Assembly: GCA_029257045.1 (NCBI GenBank)
Contig: JARIDB010000188.1
Location: 1-38,887 of the forward strand
Source: Clostridium sp.
Lineage (GTDB): Bacteria; Bacillota; Clostridia; Clostridiales; Clostridiaceae
DNA length: 38,887 nucleotides
Direction: 5' to 3'
Below are positions 18,271 to 27,699 of the stretch, piece by piece. Under the pieces are notes generated by a model that was not told the origin of the DNA, did not search any database, and saw nothing but the letters and a program-made list of their open reading frames with translations. The number at the start of each line of letters is the position of its first letter. The first letter of the stretch is position 1. Made by a program: the position numbers and the translations under genes.

Positions 18271-19137
18271 ATGAGTATAAAGATAGTGACAGATTCAGCT
18301 TGTGATTTATCTATAGAATATGTAAAGAAAAACAATATAGAGGTACTACCTCTTTTAGTAAATATAAATGGAGAATTTATAAAGGATGATTTAGGTCAAA
18401 CAATTAGCTATAATGAATTTTATAAATTAATAAGAGATGGTGCTATGCCGTCAACTACTCAAGTTAATGTAGGTGCTTTTATGGAAGTTTTTAAGGAGTC
18501 AATAAAAAAAAGTGAAGATATATTATACATAGGACTATCTTCAGCTTTAAGTGGAACTTATAATAGTTCAGTAAAAGCAAAAGAAATAATATTAGAAGAT
18601 TATAAAAATGCAAATATATATACCATAGATTCTTTAAGTGTTTCTGTAGGGGAAGGACTTTTAGTTTATAAGGCTGTAGAATTAGCTAAAGAAGGTAAGG
18701 ATATTTCAACGATTGTAAATGAAATAGAAAAAATTAAGAAAAAAGTAATTCATTCAATTATAGTAGATGACTTAAACCATCTAAAAAGAGGAGGAAGAGT
18801 TTCAGGTGCAGTAGCTGCAGTAGGAAGCTTATTAAATATAAAGCCTAGTTTAAAGATAGATGATGAAGGAAAAGTAGTTGCTGGAGAAAAAATTAAAGGC
18901 AGAAAAAGAGCTATTAAATATTTATTAAATGAAGTAAAAGAAAAAGCAGTAAATATAGAAGACCAAGTAATATTTATATGTAATGCAGATTGTTTAGAAG
19001 ATGCTGAAGATTTGAAAACTATGATATTACAAGAAATTAAACCAAAGGATATTATAATAAATAATATTGGAAGTGTAATTGGATCTCATGGAGGGCCTGG
19101 AACTTTAGCAACAGTATTTATAGGGGATAAGAGATAA
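18271..19137 (+). CDS. DegV-family fatty-acid-binding protein (2)
   Basis: 288 residues, AAGGAG before ATG. Same fold markers as the paralog at 9358: IVTDSACDLSIEYV, STTQVNVGAF (the lipid-binding Thr/Gln loop), SSALSGTYNSSVKAKE and LKRGGRVSGA. FakB-like role (binding a fatty acid for phosphorylation by FakA) is family knowledge; the partner is not in this window. It has a perfect sigma-A promoter of its own and is followed by the kinase-like gene after 90 bases. Lies inside the otherwise glycolytic stretch, with no obvious metabolic link. Confidence 0.92.
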   Translation: MSIKIVTDSACDLSIEYVKKNNIEVLPLLVNINGEFIKDDLGQTISYNEFYKLIRDGAMPSTTQVNVGAFMEVFKESIKKSEDILYIGLSSALSGTYNSSVKAKEIILEDYKNANIYTIDSLSVSVGEGLLVYKAVELAKEGKDISTIVNEIEKIKKKVIHSIIVDDLNHLKRGGRVSGAVAAVGSLLNIKPSLKIDDEGKVVAGEKIKGRKRAIKYLLNEVKEKAVNIEDQVIFICNADCLEDAEDLKTMILQEIKPKDIIINNIGSVIGSHGGPGTLATVFIGDKR

Positions 19138-19227
19138 ATAATAACATGAGGTTAAATAAATATAAGTTCTAAGATATATATTTATATAATAATATATAAT
19201 ACAGAGGAATATAAAAAGGAGAAGTAT

Positions 19228-19818
19228 ATGCCAAGAACCTATGCATATTCAGCAAGTTTTGATAAAGCTACAGAAAAGTTGTTTAAGAATGCAAAGCTAC
19301 TAGGAGAAGGGCACAATGGGATTGTATATGAACTCCCAGAAGAAAAAGCTATAAAAATTTTTCAAGATAGTAAATGCTGTAGAGAAGAAAGTGATATATT
19401 AAATAAAGTTAAATCAGAATATTTTCCTAAGGTACATAGTACAGGAGAATATTATATAGTAAGAGATATGGTTTATGGAAGTAGACTTGACCATTATATA
19501 AAGAAAAAAGGATTTAGTTATGAACTATCAGAAGAATTATATAAACTTATATTAGAGTTTAAAAGGCTAAAGTTTACTAAAATCGATGCTAGATGTAGAG
19601 ATATTTATGTTGGTAAGGATAAAGATGTTATGGTAATAGATCCAAAGCAATGTTATAGAAGAAAAGTGAATTATCCAAGGCATTTAATGAAAGGTCTTTA
19701 TAAATTACAGGTTTTAGATAGTTTTATTGAAGATTTAAGAATTATAGATAATAAAGTAGCTAAAGATTGGGAAAAAAGATTTAATAATTATATTATACAA
19801 ATTGAAAATACAGTATAA
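19228..19818 (+). CDS. small protein-kinase-like protein
   Basis: 196 residues, AAAAGGAG before ATG. The N-terminal half resembles a kinase small lobe: glycine loop LGEGHNGIVYEL (about 25-36), a Lys in KAIKIFQ, and an acidic helix (CCREESDIL). A hinge-like YIVRDMVYG follows. The catalytic and metal parts are reduced: TKIDARCRDIYVGKDKD in place of HRDxxxxN, and VMVIDPKQ in place of DFG. This is the compact RIO/lipopolysaccharide-kinase-like pattern. Substrate unknown; phosphotransfer is inferred only. It is a lone gene between degV and eno with a terminator that overlaps its stop codon. Confidence 0.7.
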   Translation: MPRTYAYSASFDKATEKLFKNAKLLGEGHNGIVYELPEEKAIKIFQDSKCCREESDILNKVKSEYFPKVHSTGEYYIVRDMVYGSRLDHYIKKKGFSYELSEELYKLILEFKRLKFTKIDARCRDIYVGKDKDVMVIDPKQCYRRKVNYPRHLMKGLYKLQVLDSFIEDLRIIDNKVAKDWEKRFNNYIIQIENTV

Positions 19819-19850
19819 GGAACCAAATTAATTTTGGTTCCTTTTATTCT
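19817..19850 (+). terminator. Rho-independent terminator after kinase-like gene
   Basis: An 11-bp stem (AAGGAACCAAA 19817-19827 / TTTGGTTCCTT 19833-19843), starting within the stop codon, followed by a T-rich tail. Confidence 0.9.
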
Positions 19851-19953
19851 TTGAAAAATTATAATGACTCATTTAGTTAATTTTTATATCAAGGTATATT
19901 TAAAGATAATATGCAAATTAAAGAAACATTATTTAATTATTAACAAAAGTTTG

Positions 19954-19981
19954 TTGAAAAAAATGGAGTAAGTGGTATAAT
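19954..19981 (+). promoter_or_regulatory. sigma-A promoter for eno
   Basis: TTGAAA (19954-19959), 16-bp spacer, TATAAT (19976-19981). The implied leader is about 150 nt, longer than usual here, AT-rich with repeated TTATTGTTTATTG-type motifs; no clear riboswitch structure was recognised in it. No GTGGGAC repeats are present, so CggR control of eno is not indicated. Confidence 0.65.
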
Positions 19982-20127
19982 TAAATTATAAGGTTAATAA
20001 TTATTATTAACTGCTAGAAATTGTTATTGAATTTATTGTTTATTGTTTATTACTATAATGAATAATTTTATTACTCATTGAAATAATAGTAAGGTATAGA
20101 CAAAAGTTAAATAAAGTTCAAATATAA

Positions 20128-21435
<1,308 letters not shown>

Positions 21436-21466
21436 CTAAATGTAAATAAAGATTAATATTAATATT

Positions 21467-21511
21467 AATGGACTATTGCATAGCTATAACTTTGCATAGT
21501 CCATTTTTTAT
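21467..21511 (+). terminator. Rho-independent terminator after eno
   Basis: The arm beginning AATGGACTATTGCA (21467-21480) pairs with TGCATAGTCCATT (21493-21505) with one bulged base, followed by a T-run. Confidence 0.9.
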
Positions 21512-21648
21512 ATTAAATTTTAATATAAAAATTAAGAAGTTTATTAATGTTAAAAGGTCAATAATATAATATCTTGTAATATAAGGCTTAATATGTTAAT
21601 ATGAATTTATATAAACATGAAGATTTAACTATAATGGGAGGTATAATT

Positions 21649-21882
21649 ATGGGAAAAAATATTTTATTAGTTTTACAATTAGTATTAGGAATTATAGTTA
21701 TTGCTACAATATTACTACAACCAAGTAAATCTGATGCTTTAAGTGGTCTGATTCAAGGAAGTAGAACAGAAACTTTTTATTCTAAAAATAAAGTTAGAAC
21801 AAAAGAAGCGATGTTAGCTAGATTTACAGTTATATCAGTTGCTTTATTTGCTTTGAATACATTAGCATTAAACTTAATATAA
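21649..21882 (+). CDS. secG: preprotein translocase subunit SecG
   Basis: 77 residues from ATG 21649, chosen because GGGAGG at 21636-21641 sits eight bases ahead; the longer in-frame start at 21601 has no ribosome site and would add a charged leader foreign to SecG. Two membrane helices (about 4-22 and 52-73) flank the SecG loop with LLQPSKSDALSGLIQGS. It is the small, non-essential subunit of the SecYEG channel. eno-secG-rnr-smpB is the usual order in clostridia and bacilli relatives. Confidence 0.93.
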   Translation: MGKNILLVLQLVLGIIVIATILLQPSKSDALSGLIQGSRTETFYSKNKVRTKEAMLARFTVISVALFALNTLALNLI

Positions 21883-21898
21883 TGTTATAAAAGAAATG

Positions 21899-21927
21899 AG
21901 CTGCTTAATTTTTAGTAGCTTTTTTTA
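21899..21927 (+). terminator. Rho-independent terminator after secG
   Basis: A 7-bp stem (AGCTGCT 21899-21905 / AGTAGCT 21914-21920, one G-T pair), eight-base loop, then a run of T. Confidence 0.8.
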
Positions 21928-21933
21928 TTATTT

Positions 21934-22068
21934 AAGAAATTATAATAACGCACCTGTGGATAAGTTTTTATAATTTCTTCCTTTAGTTTTCAAGTAGACA
22001 CATATAAGTTTGCAATGAATTGGAATGAAACGACGGAATAAGCAAACTTATATATATCCACTTTTTTA
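21934..22068 (+). ncRNA. candidate structured RNA or leader upstream of rnr
   Basis: Two perfect 12-bp hairpins lie in tandem: AAGAAATTATAA (21934-21945) with 21968-21979, and ATATAAGTTTGC (22002-22013) with 22042-22053. The loop of the first contains GTGGATA (21956-21962), complementary to TATCCAC (22055-22061) just after the second, and a T-run (22062-22068) follows. The GTGGATAAGTTT segment could also pair with AAACTTAT plus ATCCAC, giving two competing folds. It does not match any riboswitch class or 6S/tmRNA pattern I recognise. It could be an attenuator of rnr or a separate small RNA. Confidence 0.45.
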
Positions 22069-22168
22069 TTAAAGAGTGAAGAAATTTAATCTTTAAATTT
22101 TATTGTGTAAAAATAATTAGTTTTGGATAAAATATAATAAGTACAATATAAACGGAGGAATAAGATTT

Positions 22169-24379
22169 ATGGGAATAAAAGAAACATTATTAAGCTTCAT
22201 GAAAGAAGAAGCTTACAAGCCTATGGAAATACAAGATTTAGTATCTGTATTTGATATAAACAAAGATGAATACCATTCATTTAAGAAGGCATTAAAATCA
22301 ATGGAAAAAGAAGGTCTTATAGTTAGAAATAAAAAAGATAGGTTTGGAGTTCCAGAAAGAATGGGTCTTGTAGTAGGGAAACTGCAAGTTCACCAAAAAG
22401 GTTTTGCCTTTTTAATTCCAGAAACTGAAGGAGAAAAAGATGTTTTCATTCCTAGTTCTTCATTAAATGGCGGAATGAATGGTGATAAAGTTTTAGTACA
22501 AGTAACTAGAGAAGATAAAGTAGGTAAAAAACGTGAAGGTGAAGTTAGTGAAGTTATAGAAAGAAAAAACAATGAAATCATTGGAGTTTACGAAGATAAT
22601 AAAAGTTTTGGATTTGTTGTACCAGAAGATTCAAGATTAAATCAAGATATATTTATAGGTAAAAAGGATAGAAATGATGCACAAACTGGAGATTTAGTTA
22701 TTTGTGAAGTTACTAAATGGGCAGATAAAAGAAGAAGTCCAGAAGGTGTAGTTAAAGAAATATTAGGTAAAAAGGGAGATAAAGGATTAGATATACTAAC
22801 TATTATTAAAAAGTATGGTCTACCAGAAGAATTCCCTGAAAAGGTTCTAAAATATGCAAATGAAATAGAAGAAGAAATAGAAAAGAAAGAATATAATAGA
22901 AGAAAAGATTTAACAGATTTAAGAATGGTAACAATTGATGGAGAAGATGCAAAGGATTTAGATGATGCTGTATCTATTGAAAGATTATCAGAAGATAAAT
23001 ATAGACTTGGAGTTCATATAGCAGATGTAACTCATTATGTAAAAGAAAAAAATCCTCTAGATAAAGAAGCTTTAAAAAGGGCAACTTCAGTTTATTTAAT
23101 AGATAGAGTTATACCAATGCTTCCTAAAAAACTATCTAATGGAATATGTTCTTTAAATCCTAAGGTAGATAGACTTGCTTTAAGTTGTTTAATGACTATT
23201 GATTCTAAAGGAAGAATTATAGACCATGAAATAGAAGAAAGTATAATAAGAACTAATGAAAGAATGACTTATACAGAAGTTACGAATATCTTATTAGGGG
23301 AAGATAAAGACTTACTAGAAAGATATGATTATTTAGTAGATGACTTTAAGGCTATGGAAGAGCTTTGTAATATATTAAGAGTAAAGAGAATGAACAGAGG
23401 GGCTATTGACTTTAACTTTAATGAATCTAAAATCATACTAGATGAAAAAGGTAAGCCTATTGATATAAAACCATATGATAGGGGAATATCAAATAAAATG
23501 ATTGAAGAATTTATGTTAGTATGTAATGAAACTATTGCAGAACACATGAATAAATTAAAGGTTCCTTTTGTTTATAGAATTCATGAAAATCCAGATGAAG
23601 ATAAGTTAGCTAAATTTAAAGAATTTATTTATAACTTAGGAGTTACAGTTAAAGCTTCAGAAGAAATAACACCAAAAGAACTTCAAAAGGTATTAGAAAA
23701 GTTCAAAGGTGAAAAAGAAGAAACTGTAGTAAGTACTTTACTTTTAAGGTCTATGATGCAGGCTAAGTATTCACCAGAAAATGCTGGTCACTTTGGACTC
23801 GCATCAGAATATTACTGTCACTTTACTTCACCAATTAGAAGATATCCAGATCTTCAAATTCATAGAATAATAAAAGAATACTTAAATGGAAAACTAAGCG
23901 AAGGTAGAATTACAAATCTTATAAATACTGTTGAAATTGCATCAAGACAATCATCAGAAATGGAAAGACTTGCTCAAGATGCAGAAAGAGAAGTTGATGA
24001 TTTAAAGAAAGCTGAATATATGCAAGATAGAATAAATGAAGAATTTGAAGGAATTATATCTTCAGTTACTTCCTTTGGACTATTTGTTGAACTGCCAAAC
24101 ACTGTAGAAGGTTTAGTTCATGTAACAGCTTTAGATGATGATTATTATATCTACGATGAAGATCATTTATGCCTAATTGGAGAAAGAACTAAAAAGACTT
24201 ATAAATTAGGAGATGAAGTTAAAGTTAAATGTAGTAGAGTTGATATAGATAATAGAGAAGTTTATTTTGACTTTGTCGAAGATAAAGCTTTAAAAGTTGA
24301 TGAAACTATAAAAGAAAATAAAGAATTAAAAGACAAAATAGAAGAAGTAAAAGAAGAAATTAAAAATGAATTAAAGTAA
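22169..24379 (+). CDS. rnr: ribonuclease R
   Basis: 736 residues, ACGGAGG before ATG. Domain order: N-terminal winged helix (1-65), two cold-shock/OB domains (about 66-215), the RNB catalytic domain with the metal-binding aspartates in DGEDAKDLDDAVSIE (about 253-267) and HFTSPIRRYPDL near 552-563, then an S1 domain (about 625-715) and a Lys/Glu-rich tail. It is a processive 3'-5' exoribonuclease that degrades structured RNA and takes part in trans-translation with SmpB, whose gene follows 76 bases later. A hairpin-rich region precedes it. Confidence 0.96.
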   Translation: MGIKETLLSFMKEEAYKPMEIQDLVSVFDINKDEYHSFKKALKSMEKEGLIVRNKKDRFGVPERMGLVVGKLQVHQKGFAFLIPETEGEKDVFIPSSSLNGGMNGDKVLVQVTREDKVGKKREGEVSEVIERKNNEIIGVYEDNKSFGFVVPEDSRLNQDIFIGKKDRNDAQTGDLVICEVTKWADKRRSPEGVVKEILGKKGDKGLDILTIIKKYGLPEEFPEKVLKYANEIEEEIEKKEYNRRKDLTDLRMVTIDGEDAKDLDDAVSIERLSEDKYRLGVHIADVTHYVKEKNPLDKEALKRATSVYLIDRVIPMLPKKLSNGICSLNPKVDRLALSCLMTIDSKGRIIDHEIEESIIRTNERMTYTEVTNILLGEDKDLLERYDYLVDDFKAMEELCNILRVKRMNRGAIDFNFNESKIILDEKGKPIDIKPYDRGISNKMIEEFMLVCNETIAEHMNKLKVPFVYRIHENPDEDKLAKFKEFIYNLGVTVKASEEITPKELQKVLEKFKGEKEETVVSTLLLRSMMQAKYSPENAGHFGLASEYYCHFTSPIRRYPDLQIHRIIKEYLNGKLSEGRITNLINTVEIASRQSSEMERLAQDAEREVDDLKKAEYMQDRINEEFEGIISSVTSFGLFVELPNTVEGLVHVTALDDDYYIYDEDHLCLIGERTKKTYKLGDEVKVKCSRVDIDNREVYFDFVEDKALKVDETIKENKELKDKIEEVKEEIKNELK

Positions 24380-24455
24380 TATAATAATATTTTATAGTTT
24401 GTTATTCTTTCTTCTGTTATAATAAAGAAAAAATGTAAAATGAGTGGTGATAGAC

Positions 24456-24926
24456 TTGGTAAGAAAGAAAAACAGCAATACCTTAGCAGAAAACAGAAAA
24501 GCAAGACATGACTATTTTATAGAAGAGACTATGGAAACTGGTATAGCTTTAGTTGGAACAGAAGTTAAATCTATAAGAGCTGGTAAATGTAATTTAAAAG
24601 AATGTTATGCAGATATTGATAATGGTGAAATAGTAATTAAAAATATGCATATAAGTCATTATGAACAAGGAAATATATTTAATGTAGATCCTTTAAGAGT
24701 AAGAAAACTTTTGCTTCATAAAGAACAAATAAAAAGATTTCAAGCAATTTTAAAAGAGCAAGGTTTAACCCTTATTCCTTTAACATTATATATGAAAAAC
24801 AATAAGGTAAAAGTTGCTTTAGGTTTATGTAGAGGTAAAAAGAGTTACGATAAAAGAGATACAATGCTTGAAAAAGCACACAAAAGAGATATTGAAAGAG
24901 AACTTAAAAACTCTAATAGGAATTGA
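24456..24926 (+). CDS. smpB: SsrA (tmRNA)-binding protein SmpB
   Basis: 156 residues from TTG 24456 (GGTGA at 24446-24450 serves as ribosome site); a GTG at 24444 would add four residues but lacks one. Conserved SmpB parts: N-terminal [13 protein letters not shown], then [43 protein letters not shown] and the C-terminal basic tail [24 protein letters not shown], which enters the ribosomal decoding site. It loads tmRNA on stalled ribosomes. ssrA, often next to smpB, is not seen downstream; a repeated structured element begins three bases after the stop instead. Confidence 0.95.
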   Translation: MVRKKNSNTLAENRKARHDYFIEETMETGIALVGTEVKSIRAGKCNLKECYADIDNGEIVIKNMHISHYEQGNIFNVDPLRVRKLLLHKEQIKRFQAILKEQGLTLIPLTLYMKNNKVKVALGLCRGKKSYDKRDTMLEKAHKRDIERELKNSNRN

Positions 24927-24928
24927 GG

Positions 24929-25093
24929 ACTTGGCATTAATTACTTAGTGAATACGAGTGATAACGAAGCATGAGCTTAGTAATTAAGCCCGTATCCTGA
25001 AGCTCGTCTGAAGGATATGTTCCATTAAAAAAGAATGCAGATTGAACTTAGTACGAAAGCCCATCTACTGAACATAGAGAGGTAGATGTTCCT
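24929..25093 (+). repeat. structured repeat element, copy A
   Basis: About 165 bp matching 27805-27974 at roughly 85% by eye over most of its length. Predicted fold: a stem GGC-(A)-TTAATTACT with AGTAATTAA-GCC around a ~32-base loop containing GAGTGATAACGA, which is conserved in both copies; then CGTATCC/GGATATG (24991-24997 / 25013-25019); then CATCTAC/GTAGATG (25062-25068 / 25082-25088). The second and third hairpins share a module, CTTAGTA…AAGCCC-stem-CTGAA…stem-GTTCC, so the element is itself an internal tandem repeat. No tmRNA, tRNA or riboswitch class fits. Strand is arbitrary. Confidence 0.7.
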
Positions 25094-25145
25094 TTTAAAA
25101 TAAGCGAAAATAAATAAGAATAATATTTATAATAAGTAAATTTTT

Positions 25146-25168
25146 AAGAGGGCTTGATTAGTCCTCTT
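25146..25168. terminator. hairpin downstream of copy A
   Basis: A 9-bp stem (AAGAGGGCT 25146-25154 / AGTCCTCTT 25160-25168, one G-T pair) with a five-base loop. Only AATTT follows on the plus strand; the minus-strand side has AAATTT. Possible weak terminator for the smpB transcript. Confidence 0.5.
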
Positions 25169-25185
25169 AATTTCGTTATATCCTT

Positions 25186-25245
25186 GAATTGTGCAATAAA
25201 AATACCGCATATTCATTTGAATAATACGGTATTTTTAACAATTTA
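25186..25245. terminator. bidirectional terminator, shared block copy 1
   Basis: AAAAATACCG (25198-25207) pairs with CGGTATTTTT (25227-25236), T-rich on both strands, so it can end the minus-strand small membrane gene and transcripts from the left. The block from GAATTGTGCAATAAAAATACC to CATATTCA recurs at 26983-27013 with two or three changes. Confidence 0.85.
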
Positions 25246-25289
25246 ATATTTAACTTTATCTTAGTAATACTTTAAAACAAAGCCTTAAA

Positions 25290-25481
25290 TTAATACAGAT
25301 TAAAATGATTTAATAGAAGTCGTAATACATTTGAATATACATAAATCATCGCAAATATTTTTGCCTTTGCATAGTTTTTACTTTTTAAACCAATCAAAAA
25401 ATAAACAATCATTGCAATAAATGCAACGAGGATAACAATAGCAAGTGAGTATCTAAATAACTCTTGAATACTAACAGTCAT
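25290..25481 (-). CDS. small membrane protein of unknown function
   Basis: 63 residues with AAGGAGG seven to eight bases before ATG, its own promoter block (25529-25554) and its own terminator (25198-25236), so it is a real short gene. One strongly hydrophobic segment (about 11-31, LAIVILVAFIAMIVYFLIGL) is followed by a basic stretch and a second amphipathic, partly hydrophobic helix (IFAMIYVYSNVLRLLL). No signal peptide cleavage site or known motif. Size and layout fit a membrane-active peptide, an immunity-like protein or a small regulator of a membrane enzyme, but nothing distinguishes these. Confidence 0.7.
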   Translation of the reverse strand: MTVSIQELFRYSLAIVILVAFIAMIVYFLIGLKSKNYAKAKIFAMIYVYSNVLRLLLNHFNLY

Positions 25482-25528
25482 TTTCTTATATCCTCCTTAC
25501 TCAATTATACATAAATAATACAATTATG

Positions 25529-25554
25529 AGTTAATTATAACATGTTTTGTAAAT
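25529..25554 (-). promoter_or_regulatory. extended -10 promoter, shared block copy 1
   Basis: Read on the minus strand it gives TGTTATAAT (the -10 lies at 25534-25539), an extended -10 motif without a good -35. The whole block GAGTTAATTATAACATGTTT is identical at 27700-27719, upstream of the lipoprotein gene. Confidence 0.65.
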
Positions 25555-25561
25555 ACCATAC

Positions 25562-25771
25562 TATTCAATTTTCAAAGAACATTTTCATTACTTAATTCGT
25601 AGTAGCTACATAAAGGGTATAAATTAGGTTTAGTGCATTTGGTAGAAACAACTTTAGGTTAATTCTTATGGAAGACCCTGTCATTGACTCAATTCATTTT
25701 TGGATGAACTAAAGAATAGTACATTAGATATATTATTTAGGAAATATATAGAAAATAAATTATAATAATAT
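25562..25771. other. intergenic stretch, nothing recognised
   Basis: No gene, hairpin or repeat recognised between the shared promoter block and the terminator at 25772. Confidence 0.4.
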
Positions 25772-25815
25772 AAAACCAGTGCTGTAGTTGAAATCTTTAC
25801 TACAACACTGGTTTT
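25772..25815. terminator. bidirectional terminator
   Basis: A 17-base arm (25772-25788) pairs with 25799-25815 with one mismatch. AAAA/TTTT ends make it usable in both directions; on the minus strand it ends the three-helix membrane protein gene that stops at 25838. Confidence 0.88.
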
Positions 25816-25837
25816 ATTAAGATAAATAGTTTGTTCA

Positions 25838-26272
25838 TTAAGGCTCATATGGATAAGGAAAATCAGGAGATCTCTCCATAAAGAATATATTAACGGGAAC
25901 GTAATAAATAGTTATCACATCACCCCAAGAATGATCTTCCATTGCAATTACTTTTTGTCCTTTTAATTCCGTATAATATGAATCTGTATTAAATGCTCTA
26001 ATAAAACTAGTAGTGAAGAGAAGTATAAATGCTATAAAAGCTATAATAGGATAGCCTAATAACTTTAACCAGATACTTCTTTTATTTATAATTAAATAAC
26101 ATGGAATTATTATAAAGAGTGTAATTATAAAAGCATATCGGTAGTAGATTATAGAAAGACTAAGCCAATGCCTATAAACTAAATTGTTTTTTATACATAT
26201 ATAATCTAATAGAAATGTACTAAAAAATATAATTGTTAAAATATATCTACTCTTCATATTTTTAATTTTCAT
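25838..26272 (-). CDS. membrane protein of unknown function, three helices
   Basis: 144 residues, AGGGGG before ATG. Three predicted membrane segments (about 10-27, 46-62 and 72-91) and a ~50-residue C-terminal domain with a polar, aromatic pattern (EDHSWGDVITIYYVPVN). A basic N-terminus suggests it lies inside, which would put the C-terminal domain outside. I do not recognise the family. It lies 59 bases downstream of the acidic gene at 26332-26814 on the same strand, so the two may be co-transcribed and end at the terminator at 25772-25815. Confidence 0.65.
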   Translation of the reverse strand: MKIKNMKSRYILTIIFFSTFLLDYICIKNNLVYRHWLSLSIIYYRYAFIITLFIIIPCYLIINKRSIWLKLLGYPIIAFIAFILLFTTSFIRAFNTDSYYTELKGQKVIAMEDHSWGDVITIYYVPVNIFFMERSPDFPYPYEP

Positions 26273-26317
26273 GTAATATACCCCCTATACCAATCTTAAT
26301 ATAATACTAGATTTCAT

Positions 26318-26340
26318 ATTTATTTATTTATTTATTTTTT
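26318..26340. repeat. short (TTTA)n tract
   Basis: Five or so TTTA units overlapping the 3' end of the acidic protein gene (its last codons are Lys-rich). Slippage here could alter that protein's last residues. Confidence 0.7.
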
Positions 26341-26814
26341 AAGTTTTTTATTCCATTGATGTAAATCTTGAGCATCAGAGTAATGGCTAAGGATTCTATT
26401 TGATAAGTCGTCATCTTTGCTTAAGAATATAGTATAACTACTGTCAACGCAAATAATTTCAGCAATAGCCAAAGGGTGTTGAGTATGGACCTCTTCTCCT
26501 CCATATTTCCATTCACTATCAAATGTAGGTATTACAGATAGATTATTTATGTCTATATCTGTTGATTTATCAAAAGCAGATAAAATGCCCCAAACAAACT
26601 GAATATCATTATTTTTAACCAGATGAGTTAGTTCATCCCCTGATAACAATACAACTCTATCATTAAAGATATCTTTATCTGAGGGAAAAGAATAGCACTC
26701 ATGCTCGGTAATTAACCAGTTAAATTCTCGCTGTCGCCCCTCTAAAGCATCAAATATAAGTTTTATATCCGTATGTATAGGCATTTGTGAGGAATCTTTT
26801 ATTATTATATTCAT
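26332..26814 (-). CDS. acidic cytoplasmic protein of unknown function
   Basis: 160 residues, GGTGG before ATG, no signal peptide or membrane segment. Notable blocks are FNWLITEHECYSFP (about 31-44), LLSGDELTHLVKNNDIQFVWGILSAF (split here: LLSGDEL near 56-62, QFVWGILSAF near 71-80) and QHPLAIAEIICVDSS…FLSKDDDL (about 111-136). This acidic, single-domain pattern is reminiscent of immunity-type or DUF2691-like small proteins, but I cannot assign it. It would be the first gene of a possible pair with the membrane protein at 25838. The base composition is slightly higher in GC than the surrounding core genes. Confidence 0.65.
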   Translation of the reverse strand: MNIIIKDSSQMPIHTDIKLIFDALEGRQREFNWLITEHECYSFPSDKDIFNDRVVLLSGDELTHLVKNNDIQFVWGILSAFDKSTDIDINNLSVIPTFDSEWKYGGEEVHTQHPLAIAEIICVDSSYTIFLSKDDDLSNRILSHYSDAQDLHQWNKKLKK

Positions 26815-26982
26815 ATATTACCACCAAACTTCCAGTTGATTTTACATGTTTTACTACTTATTAATTTAATTTGAAGAGGGAACTTTTAAAAGTTTTCATA
26901 AAATATAGTTAATTAAATGTTTTTTGTATTATATATTTATTATACATAAAAAAGTGAGTTTGAAACAATATCTTCCAAGTTT
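26815..26982. other. intergenic stretch, nothing recognised
   Basis: Should contain the promoter of the minus-strand 26332-26814 gene; no convincing -35/-10 pair or hairpin found. Confidence 0.35.
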
Positions 26983-27045
26983 AAATTGTGCAATAAAAAA
27001 TACCACATATTCACTTTTAAATGATGCGGTATTTTCATTATTTGT
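26983..27045 (-). terminator. terminator, shared block copy 2
   Basis: The block AAATTGTGCAATAAAAAATACC…CATATTCA repeats 25186-25215. AAAATACC pairs with GGTATTTT (27028-27035) to form the hairpin. It follows the 3' end of the minus-strand lipoprotein gene at a distance of about 130 bases. Confidence 0.75.
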
Positions 27046-27173
27046 TATTTAAATTTCCCTCATAACATATTAAAATAGCTACGAAACAATTGAAATTAAA
27101 TGAAGTTAAGTTATCTGAATATGAAAGCATTCCATATCTAGCCACCCAACTTTACCTTAGCAAGGTTTGGAGA

Positions 27174-27647
27174 TTACTCGCCAGCGAGAACCCTCTTTAG
27201 ACTTGCATTTATAGCCTCAGAGTTTTCAGGATGTTCCATAAGCAATCCAGTTGACTCCATAATAGCAGCAGACTGTGAGGTTTGTACTGATTGTTTTACT
27301 TTAGGATCATCAATAGAATCAATGTAATCCTTTTGTTTCTGCCAAGCTTCTTTTATTAAGTCATAGTATTCTTTTTCAGTTGCTTCTGGTTGTGTATCTA
27401 GTTTAGTGTCTTGTTGTGTATTTTTTTGTACATCTTCATTCTCTTGTTTGCTTTCTACTGCATTTTCAACAGAGGGAGATGTAGTTTCTAAAATTTCTTC
27501 TCCCGAACTTTGAGTGCTGCTAACAGATTGGCTTGTACTTGATTTAGAAAAATTATCTTCTCCTGCTGAATTATTTTTCTGTCCACATGCGACAAGTGAC
27601 AGAGATAATAACAATAATCCAAATTTAAAAAATAACTTTTTATTCAT
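27174..27647 (-). CDS. lipoprotein of unknown function
   Basis: 157 residues, GAGGAG before ATG. Signal peptide with a lipobox LVAC ending at Cys21 (…LSLSLVACGQKN), so it should be lipid-anchored on the outer face of the membrane. Residues 22-90 are a low-complexity Ser/Thr/Gln/Glu linker typical of surface lipoproteins. A compact helical C-terminal domain (YYDLIKEAWQKQKDYIDSID … SLKRVLAGE) follows; I do not recognise it. The GC content is visibly above that of neighbours and the style is lactobacillales-like, suggesting horizontal transfer. It is flanked by the shared promoter and terminator blocks. Confidence 0.75.
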   Translation of the reverse strand: MNKKLFFKFGLLLLSLSLVACGQKNNSAGEDNFSKSSTSQSVSSTQSSGEEILETTSPSVENAVESKQENEDVQKNTQQDTKLDTQPEATEKEYYDLIKEAWQKQKDYIDSIDDPKVKQSVQTSQSAAIMESTGLLMEHPENSEAINASLKRVLAGE

Positions 27648-27699
27648 TTCACATCTCCTCGCAAAATAGATATTCTATTATATATTTTAATACAACTTT

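Noticed and set aside
21955-21963. TGTGGATAA, an exact DnaA box (reverse of TTATCCACA).
   Set aside because: A single box with no cluster and no dnaA/dnaN nearby; more likely part of the RNA structure or chance.
24929-25093. tmRNA (ssrA), expected after smpB.
   Set aside because: No tRNA-like ends, no CCA end and no tag reading frame; the sequence is instead repeated at 27805.
27064-27198. Plus-strand open stretch opposite the 3' end of the lipoprotein gene (…YLATQLYLSKVWRLLASENP).
   Set aside because: No start codon with ribosome site and antisense to a gene with good signals; likely chance.
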